Part shown: positions 35,418 through 44,932 of the stretch, piece by piece
How positions within the stretch are numbered: the first letter of the stretch is position 1
Layout of the letters: each line of letters opens with the position of its first letter
NCBI GenBank assembly: GCA_041905785.1
Contig: JAYRKJ010000019.1
Coordinates: 60,386 to 124,385, forward strand
Direction: 5' to 3'
Length of the DNA stretch: 64,000 nucleotides
Origin: Roseateles_B sp041905785
Lineage (GTDB): Bacteria > Pseudomonadota > Gammaproteobacteria > Burkholderiales > Burkholderiaceae_C
The notes under the pieces: model-generated
The model's database searches: none
Told to the model about the DNA's origin: nothing
Seen by the model: the letters and a program-made list of their open reading frames with translations, nothing else
Translations under genes and position numbers: made by a program

Positions 35418-36248
35418 ATGCTCTTGAACCTGCGTGCGGTTGGGCCTTGGGTCTGGGTGCTGGCGGTCTTGCTGGGCGGGGCGTCCGGGGCCTGGGCGCA
35501 ATCCCATCCTCCTGGCTCTGCGGCGGGCACGGGCCAGACCTTGCTGGCCCTGTCCGATCCCTGGTGCCCCTACAACTGCCAGCCCGACAGCGACAAGCCG
35601 GGCTATGTGGTGGAGATGCTGCGCGAAATCTTCCCGCCACCGGCCTGGCAGCTCAAGTACCAGATCGTGCCCTGGGACCGCGCCTTGCAGCAGGTGCGCG
35701 AGGGGCAGGCGGCCATGGCCCTGGAGTTGACGCGCGAGCAGGCGCAGCGCCTGGGCCTGTTGATCGGCCATGAGTCGGTCGGCGAGCCCATGGACTGCCT
35801 CTACGTGGCGGCGGGCAACCCCTTGCGCTTCAGCCATGCCTCGGACCTGGATGCGCTGGGGCAGGTGGCCATCGTGTCGGGCTACGAGTACGAGTTCGCG
35901 ATGGGTGAATGGCTGTCGCGCCCCGAGAACAAGCACAAGATCGTGATGACGCGCGGGGCCAATCCTGCCGAGGTGAATGCGCGCAACCTGGCGCGCGGAC
36001 GCCTCGATGGCGTCATCGAGAGCGCCGCCGTGATGCACATGCTGATCCAGCAACTGCAACTGCAGGACAAGATCCGCGAAGCCGGCTGCCAGCAGGCCTC
36101 GCCGGTCTATGTGGGATTCAGCCCACGCTTGCCCAATGCCGCCCAGCTGGTCGAGCAATTCGACCAAGGCATTGCCGAGTTGCGCCGCAGCAGGCGCCTG
36201 GCCCGCATCCTGTCCCGCTACGGGCAGCAGGACTGGAAGGCGGACTGA
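35418..36248 (+). CDS. Periplasmic solute-binding protein, orphan
   Basis: A 276-residue SBP-bac-3-like protein. The signal peptide (VWVLAVLLGGASGAWA) is followed by LLALSDPWCPYNCQP, which carries two Cys, and by GYVVEMLREIFPPPAW. Compared with the family, the ligand-contact region is atypical. No ABC membrane components are nearby. It is similar in type to the orphan at 31677-32564, and both flank the ubi genes. It may sense rather than transport. Confidence 0.82.
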   Translation: MLLNLRAVGPWVWVLAVLLGGASGAWAQSHPPGSAAGTGQTLLALSDPWCPYNCQPDSDKPGYVVEMLREIFPPPAWQLKYQIVPWDRALQQVREGQAAMALELTREQAQRLGLLIGHESVGEPMDCLYVAAGNPLRFSHASDLDALGQVAIVSGYEYEFAMGEWLSRPENKHKIVMTRGANPAEVNARNLARGRLDGVIESAAVMHMLIQQLQLQDKIREAGCQQASPVYVGFSPRLPNAAQLVEQFDQGIAELRRSRRLARILSRYGQQDWKAD

Positions 36249-36320
36249 AGGGCTCGGCCTAGGGCCAGGGCGTCCATCGCCTCCGGCCACCGGCCAGGCC
36301 GGCCTGCGCGGCGCTTGGCG

Positions 36321-39300
36321 TCATGGCATGGCCGGGGGCGCCCCGGCTTCGGCCGCCGGCTGCTCGGGCTTGATGGCCGTCTGCCACAGGCCGTCCTGGC
36401 TGAAGTGCGCCCAGGCCCAGCGCAGCACGCCCAGCAGGGTCAGCGCCAGCCACAGCGCCCAGGCCAGCATCAGCAGCCTGTAGATCCACAGCGGCATGCT
36501 CAACAGCTGCACGCTGCTGGATTGGCTGGTGTAGCGGTCGGCGTACCACTGGAGCTGGTGGGCGTGGGAATCCGGGCCGACCACCATCAGGTCTGGATAA
36601 CCCAGCAGGCCCACGCGCAGCGCGTTGAGCAGCACGGCCAGCGCGAGCAGTGAACCCAGCGCCAGCAGCAGCTGCAAGGCGTTGTGGCTCCGGCGGCCCG
36701 GGCGGGCCCGCCAGCGCGGACGCTGGCGCAGCAGCAGCAACCAGGCCACGAAGAAGGGCAGGCCCCACAGGCCGGTGGGCGCCAGGCCCAGGCCCAGCAG
36801 CACGGTGCCCGTGGTGGACAGCGGCAGGTCGGGCACGCGTCGCAGCAGCCAGGCCAGCAGGCCCAGCACGATCAGGACGCCCCAAAACTGCACGGCCGGC
36901 CCCAGCAGCGGGCCGCGAACCCAGAGGGCGATGCGATCGCCCGGCACCTGCAGGGTCACGCGTTCGTTGACCCCGCTGGCCGGCAGACCCAGCGTGCTGC
37001 TGTGAAAGCTGGTGCCCAGGCCGCTGGGTTCGCGCCAGCGAAGGTCGACGCGGTGCGAGCCCGGCGTGAGGGGCAGCGGCACCCGGCCGGCCTGTTGCAG
37101 CAAGGGCAGCTCGCGTCCGTCCATGCGAAGGCTCAGGAGCTCGGCCCCGGTTGGCAGCTGCAGGGCCTGGTCGCCGCCCAGGCTGCTGCGCAGGCGCAGC
37201 GTGACAGCGTAGTCCGTGGCCTGCCGGCCTGGGCTGATGTCGGTGGCGAGGCCATCCAGCGTCAAGATCTGGCCGGCCGCGCCCGCCGGCCGCTGGATCC
37301 GCAGCCTCAGCTGCTCGCCAGGCCAGGGCTGCCACTGCGGTTGCCATTGACCCTGCTGATGATGGGCGGAGGGGGCCAGGCCCTCGAACTGCACATGCCA
37401 TTGCGGCGACACGGCCAGCGACCAGGCCTCCACCTGCTGCGGGCGCTCCAGCGCCTTGAGCTGCAAGCCGGCCTGGACGGGCAGGCGGCTCAGCAGCACG
37501 AGCTCCTCTTCAGCACCCAACTGGACTTCGGCCACGCCATCCGCCACCTTGACGGCGGCGTCATCCAGGCTCTCCTGCGGAAGCAGGGCGAACTGCACGC
37601 GCACCGGTGCCCGATCGGGCGTCAGCCGGCTGATATGGGTGCGGACCTGCCAGCTGAGGTCCAGGTCCAGCTGGCGTTCGATGCGCACCAGGGGCGCGAG
37701 GTTGTCGCTGGCCGCGCCGCTTGGTGCCGCGCCGCGCTGGCGGTCCGGCTCGCGGCTGAGGATCAAGGCACCCTGGGGCAGGCCGCGGGCATCCAGGCCG
37801 CCGAGCTGCCAGCCTTGCAGCTCGCTGTGCAAAGCGCGCAGAGGCAGGGGCAGGGCGATGTCCACGCTGTCGCTGCTGCCGACATCGCTTTCCAGCACGA
37901 CCCTGTTGACTCCGGGCGCGGCTGCCAGCCACAAGGCGCCGTCCGCATCACGCCGCGTGCGCGCCGTGCGGCCGTCCACGCTGATGCGGGCGGGGCGCCA
38001 ATGGCTGCCCTGACCGGGCAGGGGCACGGCCACTTCGGCCTGGGCGTGGAGCTCCAGGCGCAATTGCACGGTGCTGCCGCGCGCACTGAGCCAGGCCCGG
38101 GCGTACTCGGCGCAATGGGGCAGGCAGGCGGGGGCGGGGTGCGTCTTCTGGCGCAACTGCTCCAGCTGGGCCTCGGTCGGCCAGGCCAGGGTGGACTCCG
38201 GCCGCGCGTCGCCGTCGGCGGCCCCCCCCCGCGGTGGCTGCAGGCCGCCTGCCAGGGCCAGCACCAAGGCCAGCGGGGCCGACCTGGGGCGAAGCCAGCG
38301 GCGCCAGCCCGAGGGAGCAGCCGCGCGACCGGCCGCAGCGGTGCCGGGGCCAGGGGGCCGCTCGCCGGCGCGCAGCAGGTTCAGCAGGGCCAGTACCAAC
38401 AGCACCACGCTGCCCAGGCGCAGGCCCAGCGCGGTCAGCCAGGGCGGCATCAGCCACAGCTGGAATTGCTGCTGGGGCGCCACCGGGCCATCCCAGGCCA
38501 GGCGGACGGCACGCCAGTGCCAGGAGGGCAGGCCCGGACCGGTCTGTACGCGCAGGCCGGGGTCCTGCTGGCGCAGGGCTTCGCTGACGGGCGAGCTGTA
38601 GGCCACCTTGGCGCGCTGGGGCGGGCGTTCGGCGAGGTGTCCTTCCTGCGGCGGGATGAAGGGTGCGGCCGGTGCGGCGTCGGTGGGCGCTGCCGCCGAG
38701 CGTTCGAAGTTCTGCGGAGGGAGAGGGCTGCCCAGATCCTCCAGCGCAGGATGCAGACTCAAGCGCAGCTGCTGCACGGCAAAGGGCAGCAGCAGCAGGC
38801 CCAGCAACAGCGCGCAGGCCAGGCGGGCCTGACGCAGGAGCTGGTGCAGGCGTGGCGTGGCAGGCAGCTGCTGCTCCAGGGCGAGCAGAGCCAGCAGGAC
38901 GAGCCACAGCGCAGCGGAGGGCGCGCCGGCGAGGTGCCAGCCCAGCGCCAATCCCAGGCCCAGCAGCAGGCCCAGCCGCCAATGGACGAGGCGGGTGGCC
39001 GCTGCGATGGCCAGCATCAGGAAGAACAGGTCCCACAAGGTCCAGGCCGAGACCCAGCTGCCTTGAACGCTGTCGACACCCCGGGCATGGATGAGCTGCC
39101 AGCCCGGCGGCAGCTGCAGCTGTGTCTGCACGGCCTGGGTGCTGGCCGACCAGCCGCTGACGGGCAGGCTGCGCAGCGCGCCGTCGATGCGGCTGTCGGC
39201 GCTGAACCCGCCAGGCGGCGCACTGTCGCTGTGCCGAATTTCCACGCCCAGCGGACCCCCGGGCGCCAGGCGTGTGATGGCCTGGTCTTGGCCGTTCACG

Positions 39301-40475
39301 CTGGCCCGTCCCAACTGGCCGGGCAGGGACATCTCCAGGCGGGTGGAGCGCTTGAACTGGCCGACCAACTGGTCCTGGAGGGTGTAGCCCTGGCCGTCGA
39401 AGTCCAGCCAAAGCTTGCGTTGCATGCGGATCTCGTCCGCCGCAGCCTCGGCCATGCCGCGCCGGCTGACCTGCAGTTGCAGACTTTCGCCCGGGCGCAA
39501 GCGGTAGGCCGGCAGCTGGCGCCAGGGCTCGGGCATTTCCAGCTGCTTGGGGTCGACGGCGGGTGCCCCCTGCACGCTGATCACTCGCAGCTCTGGGTGG
39601 CTCTGCACGAGCCAGGTCTCTTCCTCGCTGGCCGTGCCCTCGGGCAGCTTCAGCTCGGTGAGGGACTGCATGCGCCGGCTGGCGACTTCCACGAACCAGG
39701 CACCTGGCCGGGCCTGGACGCGCAGGCTGCCGTCGGGCTGCAGGCGGGCGGGCAGCGGGCTGTTCAGCTCGCTGGGCAGCCAGTCGGGAAGCACCGCATG
39801 TGGCAGGCTCAGCTCGCGCGACTTGCCGGCGACGATCAGCTGATAGCGCGTGCGCAGCCCCATGGGAACCGCGTCGTCCAGCAGCCTCACGGTCTTGATC
39901 TGGAGGCTTTCACCGCCGGCCGCCTGCTGGGGCGACCCGCGCAGCCAGAGCCGGCCATCCTCGCCGACCCAGCGTTCCTGCCGCTGGCCGTCCAGGCTGA
40001 ATTGCAGGCTGGCGAGGCCGGCCGGCAGGGGCAGATCCTGAGGCATCCTGGCCCAGGGGATCCGGCCCTCGATCACATGCGGGCCTGGGTCCAGCAGCGC
40101 CGTGGGCAACTCGTTCAACGCCACCAGGGGCACGGCCTTGCCCTGGTCCGTGACGTCCTGCGGCCAATGCGCGGTCTCGCCCGGCAGCGTGACCCGGGCC
40201 GGCGCGCCCATCACGTGGACCTCGTACTGGAAGCGCGCGCCCTGCTGATCCGCCTGCAGCTTCAGTTCCGCCGGCCAGAGGCAGCTCGCCTCGCCTTGCT
40301 GGTTGTGCGGCGGCGGGCAGCGCCGCTGGCCCTGACCCTGCCAGGCCCAGGCTTGCCAGTCCTGCACGGTCCTGGGGAGTTCCTGGGTTGCCAGGCCCTG
40401 AGCGCTGAGGGCCTGGGCCAGACCCAGCAGGCACAACGCGGCCAGGCGGCCCGGCCATCGACGGTTCTTGCTCAT
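36321..40475 (-). CDS. Giant membrane protein of unknown function
   Basis: A 1384-residue protein I cannot place in a family. It has a signal peptide (RLAALCLLGLAQALSAQG), a periplasmic beta-rich N-terminal region of about 460 residues, then a central membrane block (about 470-600: WDLFFLMLAIAAATRLVHW, LACALLLGLLLLPFAV). A further helix pair lies near 690-720, with a second long periplasmic region (about 750-1170). The C-terminal bundle has four or more helices (FWGVLIVLGLLAWLL, LWIYRLLMLAWALWLALTLL). The start at ATG 40475 was chosen at the signal peptide. It is convergent with a solute-binding protein gene and divergent from an outer-membrane protein gene. An envelope role is likely. Confidence 0.7.
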   Translation of the reverse strand: MSKNRRWPGRLAALCLLGLAQALSAQGLATQELPRTVQDWQAWAWQGQGQRRCPPPHNQQGEASCLWPAELKLQADQQGARFQYEVHVMGAPARVTLPGETAHWPQDVTDQGKAVPLVALNELPTALLDPGPHVIEGRIPWARMPQDLPLPAGLASLQFSLDGQRQERWVGEDGRLWLRGSPQQAAGGESLQIKTVRLLDDAVPMGLRTRYQLIVAGKSRELSLPHAVLPDWLPSELNSPLPARLQPDGSLRVQARPGAWFVEVASRRMQSLTELKLPEGTASEEETWLVQSHPELRVISVQGAPAVDPKQLEMPEPWRQLPAYRLRPGESLQLQVSRRGMAEAAADEIRMQRKLWLDFDGQGYTLQDQLVGQFKRSTRLEMSLPGQLGRASVNGQDQAITRLAPGGPLGVEIRHSDSAPPGGFSADSRIDGALRSLPVSGWSASTQAVQTQLQLPPGWQLIHARGVDSVQGSWVSAWTLWDLFFLMLAIAAATRLVHWRLGLLLGLGLALGWHLAGAPSAALWLVLLALLALEQQLPATPRLHQLLRQARLACALLLGLLLLPFAVQQLRLSLHPALEDLGSPLPPQNFERSAAAPTDAAPAAPFIPPQEGHLAERPPQRAKVAYSSPVSEALRQQDPGLRVQTGPGLPSWHWRAVRLAWDGPVAPQQQFQLWLMPPWLTALGLRLGSVVLLVLALLNLLRAGERPPGPGTAAAGRAAAPSGWRRWLRPRSAPLALVLALAGGLQPPRGGAADGDARPESTLAWPTEAQLEQLRQKTHPAPACLPHCAEYARAWLSARGSTVQLRLELHAQAEVAVPLPGQGSHWRPARISVDGRTARTRRDADGALWLAAAPGVNRVVLESDVGSSDSVDIALPLPLRALHSELQGWQLGGLDARGLPQGALILSREPDRQRGAAPSGAASDNLAPLVRIERQLDLDLSWQVRTHISRLTPDRAPVRVQFALLPQESLDDAAVKVADGVAEVQLGAEEELVLLSRLPVQAGLQLKALERPQQVEAWSLAVSPQWHVQFEGLAPSAHHQQGQWQPQWQPWPGEQLRLRIQRPAGAAGQILTLDGLATDISPGRQATDYAVTLRLRSSLGGDQALQLPTGAELLSLRMDGRELPLLQQAGRVPLPLTPGSHRVDLRWREPSGLGTSFHSSTLGLPASGVNERVTLQVPGDRIALWVRGPLLGPAVQFWGVLIVLGLLAWLLRRVPDLPLSTTGTVLLGLGLAPTGLWGLPFFVAWLLLLRQRPRWRARPGRRSHNALQLLLALGSLLALAVLLNALRVGLLGYPDLMVVGPDSHAHQLQWYADRYTSQSSSVQLLSMPLWIYRLLMLAWALWLALTLLGVLRWAWAHFSQDGLWQTAIKPEQPAAEAGAPPAMP

Positions 40476-40681
40476 GCCATCCCTCTTGTGCGCGATGGCG
40501 GCCACTGTGCCAGATGCCTGGCGGGTGCAGGCTCAGGGCTTGCCTGGGCCAGGCGATGTGCTCGTTCAGCGCAGCCCTTCGCCTATGGGTGACTGTGCGA
40601 TTGGCGCCCGTCATGGTGGGGGAGGCACGGTTTTGGCTGGTTATTCTTCGCGCTCCATGCAACAAGAGGGAGGCATTGACG

Positions 40682-41239
40682 ATGACGAGCAAACCGTGGG
40701 CTGCCGCACTGCTGGCCGCATTGATGGGCTGGGCCGCAGGAGCACAGGCGGATGAAGCCGCCAAGAACCCTGGCGTGTATCTGGGTCTGCAGTTCGGGAG
40801 CATGCAAAAGGCCGACCTGCTTCAGGGCCACAGCGATGGCTACCTGGGCTACGTGGCGGGCTACCGCTTCGACAAGGAATGGAGCGCCGAACTCACGGTC
40901 GCAGGGGGCTTTTCTTGCACCTTCGCCTTTCTGGGCGACGTATTTGGTGACCCGGCCAAGAACCGATGCGAGACGCTGAAGCGCCATGTCGGCGCCTATG
41001 CCCTGTACCAGCGGCCACTGTCAGGCGATTTCAGCTACTACGGCCGTCTGGGCCTGGGCCAGTCGAGCATCGAGACCTTTGCCAACGGTCAGTACGGCCA
41101 CTACAGGCGCGTCGAGGCAGGGTTGGGTGGTGGCCTGGCCTACGAACCCTGGCCTTCACTGAGCCTGCGCCTGGACCTCCAGCACCTTACGCGCACCAAG
41201 GCCACGTCGCTGAGCCTGCAAGGCATCTGGCACTTCTGA
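40682..41239 (+). CDS. Small outer-membrane beta-barrel protein
   Basis: A 185-residue protein with a signal peptide (WAAALLAALMGWAAGAQA). The body consists of alternating amphipathic strands: GVYLGLQFGSM, GYLGYVAGYRF, YYGRLGLGQSS, and a terminal LQGIWHF. The C-terminal Phe is typical of BAM substrates. It resembles the eight-stranded OmpA/OmpW-type barrels, and two cysteines (in FSCTFAFLG and NRCETLK) could pair. It is divergent from the giant membrane protein gene. Confidence 0.8.
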   Translation: MTSKPWAAALLAALMGWAAGAQADEAAKNPGVYLGLQFGSMQKADLLQGHSDGYLGYVAGYRFDKEWSAELTVAGGFSCTFAFLGDVFGDPAKNRCETLKRHVGAYALYQRPLSGDFSYYGRLGLGQSSIETFANGQYGHYRRVEAGLGGGLAYEPWPSLSLRLDLQHLTRTKATSLSLQGIWHF

Positions 41240-41341
41240 CGGGCGGGCGCTCCGGAGGGTGCTGCGCCGCCAGGCGGCACTTGTCCAGCACTCGCCCGGC
41301 CCAGGCCGGGACCAGGCCCGGTCGCTGACCGTGGCCGATCC

Positions 41342-42970
<1,629 letters not shown>

Positions 42971-43058
42971 GGATGGGGATGCAGCGGCGGCAAGCGCGCT
43001 TGTGGCCTGGGCGGAAAAGCCGGTGATTATCGCAGGCCTGCCCCGCGGGCCGCGCCCC

Positions 43059-43475
43059 TCACTTGACCCCGATTACCTTCACGCTGCCGTCCACCTTGGC
43101 GCTGTCAAGGATGCCCACCGCGTTGGGCGTGCCGGCCACCCATTTCTTGAGCTCGTCCTCGCTTTCGAACTGCTTGGGCTCCTGGGCGCGGCCGGTGAAG
43201 ATGAGCTGGGTCCAGATGGCCTTGTACTGCTTCTCGTTCTTGCCGACATAGCCGAGCACGAAGTCCTCGCGCAGCTTGCCGGACTTGGGCATGCCCACCT
43301 GGACGTTGCCGCCGCCGGACAGGCTGTTGGTCTGCCCCAGGAACACGGCCCGGACTTCGTCCACCGTGGGTTTGCCCGCCAGCGCTGGGTTGGCGACGAC
43401 CACGGGCTCCGCATGAGCGAGGGTGGCGAGCACCAGGCCGGCGAGCGGGATGCATGAATGCAGGCTGAGCTTCAT
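43059..43475 (-). CDS. Short PstS-like periplasmic phosphate-binding-domain protein
   Basis: A 138-residue exported protein resembling the first part of a PstS-type phosphate-binding protein. The signal peptide (CIPLAGLVLATLAHA) precedes VVVANPALAGKPTVDEVRAV, FLGQTNSLSGGGNV and a terminal GTPNAVGILDSA. It has less than half the length of normal PstS (about 330 aa), as in the short family of PBP-like proteins that travel with outer-membrane barrels. The start is 9 bases after the stop of the porin-like gene, so the two are an operon. Confidence 0.85.
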   Translation of the reverse strand: MKLSLHSCIPLAGLVLATLAHAEPVVVANPALAGKPTVDEVRAVFLGQTNSLSGGGNVQVGMPKSGKLREDFVLGYVGKNEKQYKAIWTQLIFTGRAQEPKQFESEDELKKWVAGTPNAVGILDSAKVDGSVKVIGVK

Positions 43476-43484
43476 ACCGCCTCC

Positions 43485-44606
43485 TCAGAACACGTAGTCC
43501 AGCGACACGGTGATCGCCTTGGAGTTGCCCACGAAGGGGAAGGCCGAGCGGTCCTTGAAGACGTCGTACTCCAGCTTCAGCGCCATGTCTTCGCGGAAGT
43601 CCCAGCGCAGGGTCGCGGCCCAGGTGTTGTGCTTCTCGTTGGCGGTGGGGTCGTCCTTGTAGTCCTCGGTGAAGCGCGAGTAGGTCAGCATCGGCAGCCA
43701 GTCGCCGAAGCGGTAGCCGGCGCCGACGAAGAAGACGTTGTAGATGTCCTTGGGCGCATCCGGCCGCACGAAGCGGTTGAACTCGGTGCGCACCACCACG
43801 TCCTTGTGGTCTACGTTGAAGGTGAGCCCATAGAACTGCTGCTTGACCCCATCCTTGTTGACGGTGCGTCCAGCGCCTGTCCCCACCCAGCGGTCGACCT
43901 TGTTCGTCATCATCACGAAGCGCGCCGTGCCCCAGTCCATGCCGAGTTCGACATAGCCGCCCAGGATGCTGCGCCAGGTCTCGTCGACGCGGTCACCGTA
44001 GTAAACGCGGCCCAGCATCTGGTTGTCCTTGTCCGTCTCGCGGCCGGCCCAGACGTTGGCCGTGACGGCCAGTCCGCTGAAGTTCTTGCGGTACAGCAGA
44101 TTGGCACCGTTGTAGGCCACGATCTGCCAGCCGTAGAGGTCGCCCGGCGGGCGCACCCAGGGGTAGGCGTAACCCACCTGGAAGAAGTCGGAATAGCCGA
44201 ACAGCGGCAGGCGCTTGCGGCCGGCCTGCAGGGTCAGGCTGTCGCTGAGGTTCCAGGAGGCGTACAGCCAGTCCACGGCCGGCTTGTTGGCCGAGGCATT
44301 GGCGGTCACCTGGCCCGTCATCGAGAACTGCTGACCGAGCTTGTAGGTGGCCTGCAGGCCGGCGCGGGTGTCGGGCTTGAGCGACCAGCTGTTGCGGTAC
44401 ACGCCCACATCGGGGTAGTTGGCGATGTAGCAGGGGCACTGGAACTCATAGTTCGACTGATCGGCGCCCGAAATGGCCTTGCCCAGTCCCACCGTGGCAA
44501 AACCGGTGATGTTCAGCCCGTCGTCTGCTCGCGCCGCGCCGCTCAGGCTGGCCAGGAGAAGAAGCGAGGCGAGCGCGCTGCCTTGTGCCGCAGACCGTGA
44601 TCCCAT
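43485..44606 (-). CDS. Porin-like outer-membrane protein
   Basis: A 373-residue outer-membrane barrel protein. A signal peptide (ALASLLLLASLSGAARA) is followed by many alternating aromatic strands (AVDWLYASWNLSDSLTLQAGR, GAGYRFGDWLPMLTYSRF) and a terminal Phe (SLDYVF). A CPC motif (FQCPCYIA) is unusual in porins and could form a disulfide. ATG 44606 follows AAGGGG. It is the first gene of an operon with the PstS-like protein, suggesting channel plus periplasmic binding protein for an anion or phosphate-like solute; the substrate is inferred only. Confidence 0.85.
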   Translation of the reverse strand: MGSRSAAQGSALASLLLLASLSGAARADDGLNITGFATVGLGKAISGADQSNYEFQCPCYIANYPDVGVYRNSWSLKPDTRAGLQATYKLGQQFSMTGQVTANASANKPAVDWLYASWNLSDSLTLQAGRKRLPLFGYSDFFQVGYAYPWVRPPGDLYGWQIVAYNGANLLYRKNFSGLAVTANVWAGRETDKDNQMLGRVYYGDRVDETWRSILGGYVELGMDWGTARFVMMTNKVDRWVGTGAGRTVNKDGVKQQFYGLTFNVDHKDVVVRTEFNRFVRPDAPKDIYNVFFVGAGYRFGDWLPMLTYSRFTEDYKDDPTANEKHNTWAATLRWDFREDMALKLEYDVFKDRSAFPFVGNSKAITVSLDYVF

Positions 44607-44932
44607 GGCGAACCCCTTGCAAGAGCTTGGTGTTTTCCATGATGCCAGTGAGCCCGGGGCGTCCGCTAGCGTGCGGTGTGCGCGCAAAACCACGTTTGCA
44701 GCGATTCGTCCCTCATTGCAGCGGCAGACCGTGAAATTGGAGACGAATGATGCAGGGAAACGACGCAGGGCGCCCACATCAGACCTGACCCCGTGCCGCT
44801 TTCTGACGGGCTGATGAAAGGCCCGGCGTCGCAAACCCGCATTGACCCCGTCGTGCGCTGCACGCACAGTGCGGCCCGCTGGCGCCGAGGACGCCGGCGC
44901 CCCCAACGACAACAACGGAAGGCTCGGTCCCC
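44607..44932. other. Intergenic region between porin-like and PHP lipoprotein genes
   Basis: 326 bp between divergent genes. It should carry both promoters; I see no gene, RNA or clear operator in it. Confidence 0.5.

Noticed and set aside
36684..40592. 1302-residue plus-strand open frame opposite the giant membrane protein
   Set aside because: Low-complexity Gln/Ala/Arg composition, no signal peptide or motif; the minus-strand frame has signal peptide and membrane helices.
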